Assembly (NCBI GenBank): GCA_022844135.1
Contig: JALHMG010000039.1
Location: 1 to 49,907 of the forward strand
Length of the DNA stretch: 49,907 bases
Reading direction: 5' to 3'
Source of the DNA: Lysobacterales bacterium
GTDB taxonomy: Bacteria; Pseudomonadota; Gammaproteobacteria; Xanthomonadales; SZUA-5
The translations under genes and the position numbers were made by a program. Shown in pieces: positions 9,636 to 16,156 of this stretch (position 1 is the stretch's first letter; the number at the start of each line of letters is the position of its first letter). A model generated the notes under the pieces. The model saw nothing but the letters and a program-made list of their open reading frames with translations, searched no databases and had not been told where the DNA came from.

Positions 9636-11969
9636 ATGTCTTCAACAACGTTTCGCCGCCTGTTGCGCGCCGAGTCTCGCGCGTTTTCGTTGGGGACCAT
9701 GGCAACCCTGGGCGCTGTGATCGCCGCCTTCGTGGTGATCGCGCAACTGGCGTATGCGGCGCTCTGGGCGCCGTTGCCCAATGCACAAGCGGAACGTTTA
9801 CTGGAACTTGAAGAGTTCCATCCAACGCGCGGAATCGCCGACTTTTCGGTGTCGACACCGAACTTTCTGGATTGGCAGCGCGACTTGCCGCAAGCGCAAA
9901 TCGCTGCACTGCAAAGCATCGACTTGACCCTGAATGCGAGCGCCGGCGAGGTTGCGCAGCGCGTCGTGGGCATGCAGGCAAGCTCGAACGTGTTCGCGGT
10001 GCTGGGTCTGCGATTGCAGGGACAAACCTGGCGCGCGCCGGGAGATATGGGTGTGGTGCTGCGCGAGAGTCTGTATCGGCAGCGCTTCGGCGATGTGCCG
10101 CTGAGCGATCAGCGCTTGTCGATCAACGGCGTGCGTCGATCGGTCATCGGCATTGCGCCGGATGCTATCGGCGTCGCACCGACGGTCGATGTGTGGCTGA
10201 TGCACCCGTTCGACAACAGCGATCGCGACGATCGTCGCCTCACGGTGTGGGCGCGTCTGACGCCGGAAACGACGGCGCCGGAGTTCGCCAGCGCACTGGC
10301 CACCGTCCATCGACGATTGGGTGAGACCTTCCCCGAGGCAAATGCCGGCTGGGAAGCCAAAGCGACGCCCGCACTGGCCGCGATCGTTGGCGCGGATCTC
10401 GAACGCCGCGTGCTCCTGCTCCTGTTGGCCGTCAGTGCGTTATTGCTGCTGGCGACCGTGAATCTGGCCAACCTTTTGATTGCGCGTGGTCTCGAACGTG
10501 GCAGAGACATCGCAACGCGCCGCGCGCTGGGTGCGTCGAATGCACGGATGCTCGGCGAGCTGACGACCGAATCGGCCTGTCTGGCGATCTGTGGCGCGCT
10601 GCTTGGACTGGGGCTGGCCGCTGCGCTGTTCGAAGCGCTGCATTCGCAATTGCCGGAGCTGCCGCGTTGGCAGAACGCGCATTTCGACTGGCCGATCGCG
10701 CTGCTGTCGCTGCTGGTGGGTGTGGTGCCGATTGTTGTGGGCGGGGCGCTGGCGGCATTGCTGGCGCTGCACGCTGCGCGCCGCGCCGAGTTGCGCCAAC
10801 GTGCGCCGCGGGCGCGTTGGCGCTCGGCGTTAGTGCTGACGCAGCTCGCATTGGCGACCTGCCTGCTGTTGATCGCCACGGCGCTCGCGGGCGAGTGGCG
10901 GCGCCTGCTCAATCTGGAGCTGGGCTTCGATACCAACACCGTGCTCGCCGCCCGATTTGCCATCGATGAAGTCGTCGACGAGAGCAGCCACACACGTGGC
11001 CTGCGCACCACGGCGGACCTGATCGACGCTGCGCGCGGCCTTCCAGGCGTGCTCAGCGCGGCGGTCGCGAATGAGGCGCCGCTGGGCGCGTTGGATACCA
11101 CCATGATGCTGGCGCCGGGATCGGTGCCGCCGAGCAGCGATCTGGGACTGCAGGTGTCGTGGCGCATCGTATCGGAGGGCTACTTCAAGGCGGCCGGAAC
11201 CACGCTACAGGCCGGTCGCGATTTCGGCCCGGAAGAATCGCCGAACTCGGCGATTCTGAGTGCCAGTCTGGCCAAAGCCCTGTGGCCGGATCGATCGCCA
11301 CTCGGTCTCGATGTAACGTTCGAGAACGGCCGCACGCGCACCGTGGTTGGCGTCGTCGCCGATGCGCGGAACAACACCATCGACGGCGCACCGGCATCCG
11401 CCATCTACTTGCCGACGTCGTGGTACCTGTGGCCGACCATGACCCTGGTGGTCCGCGCCCAAGGCGATGCACAAGCGTTGCGCGCGGCGTTGGTGAGCGC
11501 CGGCCAGCGAGCACGACCGGACACGCCACTATTCGATGTCGCCACGATGGCGGCGCGCGTCGAGCGCCACCTCGCGCCGCAGCGCCAACAGTTGCTGACC
11601 ATGCAGGTATTCGGCGCGATGAGTTTGCTGCTGGCGTGCGTCGGCATCTTCAGCGTGGTCGCCTATTCGATCGCCCAGCGGCGCAGCGAAATGGCGCTGA
11701 GGATGGCCATCGGCGCTACGTCGCCCCGGCTGCTGCGCGATGAAGTCCGCAGCGGCGCGCTGCTGTCGCTGACGGGCGCCGGCATCGGCCTTGGTCTGCT
11801 GGCACTCGCGTTTCCGTGGTTGCAAGCGCAGTTATCGTTGGCGCCGCTGTCGCTGCCGATCATGGTGTTGTCGTGCTGCGCCATCGTCGTCCTGGGCACC
11901 GCGGCAACGATCATCGCCGCACGCCCAATTCGCCGCGTACAGCCGATCGCGGCGCTGCGATCGTCCTGA
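9636..11969 (+). CDS. ADOP/MacB-type ABC transporter permease (orphan)
   Basis: 777 residues from ATG 9636. An in-frame GTG at 9528 would add 36 residues without sense. The layout is that of acidobacterial-duplicated orphan permeases: one membrane helix near the N-terminus, a periplasmic MacB-like domain, three helices including LLLAVSALLLLATVNLANLL, then a second half repeating the pattern. The C-terminal FtsX domain includes the typical SEMALRMAIGAT and ends RRVQPIAALRSS. I count about eight membrane segments. MacB/FtsX permeases act with an ATPase, but none is encoded nearby, so it either borrows one or works as a mechanotransmission protein. No specific substrate can be named. It is preceded by an apparently empty 550-base stretch and followed 143 bases later by the cupredoxin operon. 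Confidence 0.85.
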   Translation: MSSTTFRRLLRAESRAFSLGTMATLGAVIAAFVVIAQLAYAALWAPLPNAQAERLLELEEFHPTRGIADFSVSTPNFLDWQRDLPQAQIAALQSIDLTLNASAGEVAQRVVGMQASSNVFAVLGLRLQGQTWRAPGDMGVVLRESLYRQRFGDVPLSDQRLSINGVRRSVIGIAPDAIGVAPTVDVWLMHPFDNSDRDDRRLTVWARLTPETTAPEFASALATVHRRLGETFPEANAGWEAKATPALAAIVGADLERRVLLLLLAVSALLLLATVNLANLLIARGLERGRDIATRRALGASNARMLGELTTESACLAICGALLGLGLAAALFEALHSQLPELPRWQNAHFDWPIALLSLLVGVVPIVVGGALAALLALHAARRAELRQRAPRARWRSALVLTQLALATCLLLIATALAGEWRRLLNLELGFDTNTVLAARFAIDEVVDESSHTRGLRTTADLIDAARGLPGVLSAAVANEAPLGALDTTMMLAPGSVPPSSDLGLQVSWRIVSEGYFKAAGTTLQAGRDFGPEESPNSAILSASLAKALWPDRSPLGLDVTFENGRTRTVVGVVADARNNTIDGAPASAIYLPTSWYLWPTMTLVVRAQGDAQALRAALVSAGQRARPDTPLFDVATMAARVERHLAPQRQQLLTMQVFGAMSLLLACVGIFSVVAYSIAQRRSEMALRMAIGATSPRLLRDEVRSGALLSLTGAGIGLGLLALAFPWLQAQLSLAPLSLPIMVLSCCAIVVLGTAATIIAARPIRRVQPIAALRSS

Positions 11970-12112
11970 CAAGAAGCCCGCGTTCAACTAAGTGCCGACG
12001 CAGCTCGCGAACTGCCCGCCGGTCAAATTGTGTGGAGATTCCGCGAGTTCCTTGTCATCCGAATGTGATGATTTGCGTTTAGCATGCAACGTGCCGACTC
12101 GGGAGTTTCGCT

Positions 12113-12883
12113 ATGCGTTTGCTGCTGCTGTGCCTGCTTGCGCTCTGCACCGATGCCTTCGCTGCCAACTTCGCAGTGGCCGTCGGCGGTAATGCGGGTC
12201 TCGTGTTCACGCCGCGCGATCTGCAAATCCGCACCGGCGATACGGTGACTTTCACCAACGCAGGTGGCTTTCACAACGTGGTGTCACAGGCGGCCGGCTT
12301 CCGCTGCGCGCAGGGCTGCGATGGCCAGGGCGGCAACGGCAATTCGTCGACGGCGCTGTGGAGCGTCACCATCACGTTCAACACGCCAGGCACCTTCGAT
12401 ATTTACTGCGAGCCGCATGGCTCACCGGGCGTCGGCATGGCCGGCACCATTCGCGTCACTCAGGCGGCAACCAACACCATTGACGCCACCTACACCGGTG
12501 CCTGGTTCGATCCGGCGCAATCGGGGCATGGCTTGTTGCTCGAAGTGCTGCCCAACAACCAGTTGCTCGCATGGTGGTTCACGTTCTCGCCGACTGGTCA
12601 GCAAGCGTGGTTCGGCGGCGTCGGGCCGATCACCGGCAATACCGCGACCATCGCCGTGGCGCAAACCCAGGGCGGTCGCTTCATCCCGAACTTCAATCCC
12701 TCGCAAATCACGAATCCGCCGTGGGGGACGTTGAACTTCACGTTCACCAGCTGCTCCAGCGGGCGCGTGGATTTTGCCTCCAACGCAGCCGCAGGATTCG
12801 GTACCGGTACGATGCAGCTGACGCGGTTGACGGTACCTGCTGGCATCACCTGTCCGCCGCCTGCGACCACCGTGGCGCCGTGA
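12113..12883 (+). CDS. Secreted cupredoxin with Lysobacterales-type tail domain
   Basis: 256 residues. A signal peptide covers about 1-18 (cleavage near DAFAA). Residues 19-116 form a plastocyanin-like fold with a complete type 1 copper set: H54 (GGFHNVV), C99, H102 and M109 (YCEPHGSPGVGM). Residues 124-250 form a second domain starting GAWFDPAQSGHG, with WWFTFSPTGQQAWF and WGTLNFTF, ending LTRLTVPAGITC. I associate this tail with secreted proteins of Xanthomonadales relatives, but it has no function I know. The stop overlaps the GTG start of the next gene (GTGA), so it appears to be the first gene of the thioredoxin / DUF4266 / DUF3570 / ApbE operon. A role as periplasmic electron carrier or copper donor is inference from the ligands. 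Confidence 0.85.
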   Translation: MRLLLLCLLALCTDAFAANFAVAVGGNAGLVFTPRDLQIRTGDTVTFTNAGGFHNVVSQAAGFRCAQGCDGQGGNGNSSTALWSVTITFNTPGTFDIYCEPHGSPGVGMAGTIRVTQAATNTIDATYTGAWFDPAQSGHGLLLEVLPNNQLLAWWFTFSPTGQQAWFGGVGPITGNTATIAVAQTQGGRFIPNFNPSQITNPPWGTLNFTFTSCSSGRVDFASNAAAGFGTGTMQLTRLTVPAGITCPPPATTVAP

Positions 12884-13377
12884 GCGCCCGCGCACTAGCG
12901 CTCGCGGGCCTGCTCGCAAGCGCTTCGCTGCAGGCGACCGAGGTTGGGGAAAACGCCCCGCTGGTGGTCGCTGCCGCACTCGATCAGGCGGGCGAGCATC
13001 GCCTTGAAGAACTAGGCGGCAAGGTGGTACTGGTCGATTTCTGGGCCTCGTGGTGCGCGCCGTGTTTGCACGCATTGCCGGCGTATGCACAGTTGCGATC
13101 GGAGCTTGGCCCACGTGGGTTCGAGGTATTGGCGATCAGCGTCGATGAGCAGCGCAAAGACGCCGAACGCTTTCTGGAGCGACGCCCGGTCGCGGTCTTG
13201 CTCGCCCACGATCCGGATGGCGCCTGGGCCAAAGCCTTTGCGGTGAAGGTCATGCCGTCGTCCTATCTGGTCGATCGAAACGGCGTAGTTCAAGAAGTGC
13301 ACTTGGGCTATCGTGCCGAAGAACTCGCTGCATTACGAAGCCGTATCGAAGCCATGTTGGAGCCCGCGAATGAGTGA
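12880..13377 (+). CDS. TlpA-like periplasmic thioredoxin
   Basis: 165 residues from GTG 12880, which overlaps the cupredoxin stop. A frame open further upstream runs inside the cupredoxin gene and is rejected. A short signal sequence (about 1-19) precedes a thioredoxin fold of the TlpA/ResA type: active site C59-A-P-C62 (WASWCAPC), cis-proline P126 (VMPSSYLVD). This family reduces or isomerises disulfides, or maintains cysteine pairs of metal- or heme-binding partners, outside the cytoplasm. In this operon the obvious client is the small lipoprotein encoded next, which ends with a Cys-Gly-Cys motif. Its 3' end overlaps that gene's start (ATG 13370 within the last codons). Confidence 0.88.
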   Translation: MSARALALAGLLASASLQATEVGENAPLVVAAALDQAGEHRLEELGGKVVLVDFWASWCAPCLHALPAYAQLRSELGPRGFEVLAISVDEQRKDAERFLERRPVAVLLAHDPDGAWAKAFAVKVMPSSYLVDRNGVVQEVHLGYRAEELAALRSRIEAMLEPANE

Positions 13378-13588
13378 TCGACGCTGGTTACTGCTGATTG
13401 CATCTTTATGCCTGACGGCCTGTGCCTCGGCCCCGGTTGAACCGTGGGAGCGCGGGCGCCTTGCGAGCCTGGAAATGCAGTGGGAGCCCGATCCGCTGAA
13501 ATCCGCGATGCGCGAACACACGCGCTTTAGCAAAGAAGGCAGCAGCGGTCGGCTCGGCAATGCCGGCGGCGGCTGCGGCTGCAACTGA
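13370..13588 (+). CDS. DUF4266 small lipoprotein ending GGGCGCN
   Basis: 72 residues from ATG 13370, overlapping the thioredoxin stop. The signal sequence ends in a lipobox, LTAC, with C18 as the lipid-attachment residue. The mature peptide keeps the DUF4266 signature: WERGRLA, M....DP, H..FSKEG and the extreme C-terminus GGGCGCN. The two closing cysteines flanking a glycine in a flexible, glycine-rich tail suggest metal binding, a redox-active pair, or an attachment point. Function is unknown. Gene order beside a thioredoxin, DUF3570 and an FMN transferase is, as far as I recall, conserved across many Gammaproteobacteria. That co-occurrence is the main clue to function. Confidence 0.87.
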   Translation: MSDRRWLLLIASLCLTACASAPVEPWERGRLASLEMQWEPDPLKSAMREHTRFSKEGSSGRLGNAGGGCGCN

Positions 13589-13601
13589 CGCGAGCGCGCC
13601 G

Positions 13602-14753
13602 ATGCAAAGCAGCCGATTGATGCGCCTGATGGCCGCCGCCGCCGCCCTGCAGGCGGCCGCGCCCGCAATCGCGGAAACGCGCGTCAGCGTGCGCAGCAGC
13701 GAGTACGACGAGCGGCCCTTGCGCGAGGCGCCAGTCGACGGCAGCGACGAGCGCTACACGGTGCGCAAGCAGCAGTTCGAGTTGAGCCACGAGCGCGACG
13801 AGAGCGATGCGCTGTCGCTGCGTCTGACCAGCGAATGGATGAGCGGCTCATCGCCATGGTTCAACGTGCCCGGCGAAACGGGCGGCGTGCAGCAGATCAT
13901 GAGCGGCGCGACCATCGACGATCGCCGCGCGGAACTCATTGCCGGCTGGACGCGGCGCAACGCGGGCCATTCACGCACGCTGCAGTTGAGCGCCTCGCAC
14001 GAAGACGACTATCGCTCGCTGGCGTTGGGCCTGAGCTTCGAACGCCCGCTGGACGACACCTACACGCTCGGCTACGGCGCGAGTATTTCCGACGACACTA
14101 TCGAGCCCACCGACGCCGCGCAGTTTGGTCGCGTGGAGCGCGAGGACAAGCGCACGCTGTCGGCGCACGTCAGTCTCGCGCAAATACTGGATCGCGCCAG
14201 CGTCGTGCAATGGGGCGTGTCGGTCAATCACGGCAGCGGCTATTTGTCCGATCCGTACAAGCTGTTTTTCGCTGGCGGTCCAACGCTGCCCGACAGCCGA
14301 CCTGGGCAACGGACCCAAGCCTCGGCCTTTACTCGTTACCGTCGTGACGTGACCTCGCTCTCGGGCGTGCTGCACGCCGATGTGCGCGTGGCAACCGACA
14401 ACTGGGGTTTGCAATCGCTGGCGCTCGAAGGCGCCTGGTACCAGAGCCTGGGCGACGATTGGCGGCTCGTGCCGCAATTGCGTTACTACGAGCAATCGGC
14501 CGCCAGCTTTTACGCGCCGTTTAGCGCGAGTATCGCCAGCGCCGGTCGCTTCCATTCCAGCGACTTTCGCCTCGGTGCCTTCGGTGCGCTCTCTGCAGCG
14601 CTTGATGTACGCTGGCAATCGGGCGATCTCGCAGTGGTGTTCGGCTACGAGCACTATCGCGGCGACGAGCCATTGTTCTTCGACGCCGACAACGACGACC
14701 CGGCGTGGCTGACCTTCGGCCAGTGGCATGCCGGGTTCGATTATCGGTTTTGA
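13602..14753 (+). CDS. DUF3570 outer-membrane protein
   Basis: 383 residues from ATG 13602, which begins a signal peptide (MQSSRLMRLMAAAAALQ...AIAE). An in-frame ATG at 13560, inside the previous gene, would add 14 alanine-rich residues. The rest alternates polar and aromatic residues in amphipathic strands and ends in Phe (DYRF), as expected for a beta-barrel delivered by BAM. This matches the DUF3570 family. Residues 101-104 read SGAT in the context MSGATIDD. That resembles the core of the FMN-attachment motif of NqrC/RnfG proteins but lacks its preceding Asp. The stop overlaps the ApbE start (TGATG). A role as acceptor, channel or partner of the DUF4266 lipoprotein is inference. Confidence 0.85.
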   Translation: MQSSRLMRLMAAAAALQAAAPAIAETRVSVRSSEYDERPLREAPVDGSDERYTVRKQQFELSHERDESDALSLRLTSEWMSGSSPWFNVPGETGGVQQIMSGATIDDRRAELIAGWTRRNAGHSRTLQLSASHEDDYRSLALGLSFERPLDDTYTLGYGASISDDTIEPTDAAQFGRVEREDKRTLSAHVSLAQILDRASVVQWGVSVNHGSGYLSDPYKLFFAGGPTLPDSRPGQRTQASAFTRYRRDVTSLSGVLHADVRVATDNWGLQSLALEGAWYQSLGDDWRLVPQLRYYEQSAASFYAPFSASIASAGRFHSSDFRLGAFGALSAALDVRWQSGDLAVVFGYEHYRGDEPLFFDADNDDPAWLTFGQWHAGFDYRF

Positions 14754-15664
14754 TGGCGGCGTCTCAGCCCCGCGCCTATCGCCTTGCATTTGCGGCGATG
14801 GGTTGTCCGTGCGTTATCGCTCTGGAAGGCCTCGATGTCGAGCGCGCTTCGCGGCTCGCGGAACTCGCCAAATCGGAAGTCGACCGGCTCGATCAAAAGT
14901 ACTCGCACTATCGCGATGACAATGAGTTAGCGCGTTGGCACGCCGCATGGCCAAACCCGGTGCGACTCGATGAGGAATCGCTGGCGCTGCTGCGTCTGGC
15001 CGCCGTGCTGCACGACGATAGCGGCGGCCGTTTCGATATCACCGCCGCACCTCTCACGCGTCTTTGGGACGGCAAGCGTGGGCGACTCCCCACCGCCGTG
15101 GAGATCGACGCGGCGCGAACGCACGTTGGCTTTGCGCGCCTGCGCATCGAAGCGCCGTTTCTCACCCTGCCAAGCCGCGAGGCGCGCATCGAATTCGGCG
15201 GCCTCGTTAAAGAGTACGCCGCCGACCGCGCTGCGGACATCTGCCGTGACGCTGGCGCGCTCCATGGTCTCGTCGACCTGGGCGGCGACATTGCCGTGAT
15301 CGGACCGCACGTCGACGACACGCCGTGGCGCATCGGCATCCGCAACCCCAGCGCACGCGAGTCTTCGATCGCGGATATCGAACTCCGTTGTGGCGGTCTG
15401 GCCACCAGCGGCGACTACGAACGCTGTTTGATCGTCGAGGGTAAACGCTACTCGCACATCGTCGATCCGCTGAGCGGCTGGCCGGTGGCCGGTTTCAGCA
15501 GCGTCAGCGTCAGCGCCCCCAGCGCCCTGATCGCTGGCGCCGCCTGCACCACCGCGATGCTGCTGGGCGCCGAAGCGGGCGCACAGTATCTGGATGAACT
15601 CAGGCTGCCTTGGGTCGCGGTGGGCGCCGATGGCGGAGTCCGCCGACCGACGTGGCCTGAGTGA
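14753..15664 (+). CDS. ApbE-like FAD:protein FMN transferase
   Basis: 303 residues from ATG 14753, overlapping the DUF3570 stop. ApbE enzymes transfer FMN from FAD to Thr/Ser of exported proteins. Visible motifs are the N-terminal FAAMGCPC, the D175-L-G-G-D179 loop, TSGDYER (218-224) and H235-I-V-D-P-L-S-G. Two oddities stand out. There is no signal peptide or lipobox, although most ApbE enzymes act in the periplasm. In the C-terminal metal-binding segment, usually ADALxT, this protein reads IAGAACTT, so Gly262 stands where the Mg2+-ligand Asp is expected. It may therefore be a cytoplasmic or metal-altered subclass tied to the DUF4266/DUF3570 operon. The frame extends upstream to 14705, but that lies inside DUF3570. 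Confidence 0.85.
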   Translation: MAASQPRAYRLAFAAMGCPCVIALEGLDVERASRLAELAKSEVDRLDQKYSHYRDDNELARWHAAWPNPVRLDEESLALLRLAAVLHDDSGGRFDITAAPLTRLWDGKRGRLPTAVEIDAARTHVGFARLRIEAPFLTLPSREARIEFGGLVKEYAADRAADICRDAGALHGLVDLGGDIAVIGPHVDDTPWRIGIRNPSARESSIADIELRCGGLATSGDYERCLIVEGKRYSHIVDPLSGWPVAGFSSVSVSAPSALIAGAACTTAMLLGAEAGAQYLDELRLPWVAVGADGGVRRPTWPE

Positions 15665-15742
15665 GTGCCGCGACGCATCGCGTTAGCGCGAAAACCCGGC
15701 CTGTGCGATGCTTTAGCTCGGCCACAAACTGGGGAGGGCACG

Positions 15743-16156
15743 ATGTTGAAAAAAGTCTTGATGGTGTTTGCCGGATTGATCGTACTGGTCAGCGGCTGCA
15801 TGGGCGTGGTGTTCTGGGCCACGGCCGAATTGCCGAAGGCAGCGGATGGATTCTTCTCCGCCATCGCTCGCGAAGATTACGCCGCAGCGATGGAACTGAC
15901 CTCGACGGATTTCAAAGCCTCGACCAGCCAGGAAGACTTACAAGCCTTCGCCGAAGAAAACGGCATCACGGGCTACACCGAAGCCACCTGGACCTCGCGC
16001 TCGATCGAGAACAGCGCCGGAACATTGGAGGGCACGCTCGAAATGGCCGACGGCGGCAGCCTGCCGATCGCCGTGCAACTGGTGAAATCCAGCGGCGGCT
16101 GGCAGATTCAGAACGTCAGGAAGGCCGAAGCAGGGTTGTCGACCGACGGTGAGTGA
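15743..16156 (+). CDS. Small membrane-anchored NTF2-like protein
   Basis: 137 residues from ATG 15743, chosen for the strong GGGGAGGG (15731-15738) just upstream. A frame opening earlier (15665) has no such site. One N-terminal membrane helix, about residues 4-22 (KVLMVFAGLIVLVSG), is followed by a ~110-residue domain starting FFSAIAREDYAAAMELTS. This pattern is typical of NTF2-like/DUF4878-type proteins whose conical fold serves as a ligand pocket or binding surface. No catalytic residues can be named. Its stop overlaps the GTG start of the HEAT-repeat gene by 4 bases, suggesting co-translation. Confidence 0.7.
   Translation: MLKKVLMVFAGLIVLVSGCMGVVFWATAELPKAADGFFSAIAREDYAAAMELTSTDFKASTSQEDLQAFAEENGITGYTEATWTSRSIENSAGTLEGTLEMADGGSLPIAVQLVKSSGGWQIQNVRKAEAGLSTDGE

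Noticed and set aside
9365-9981. Minus-strand frames as an immunity gene for the RHS tip
   Set aside because: They run antisense into the permease gene, are on the wrong strand for the usual effector-immunity order and have shadow-like composition.
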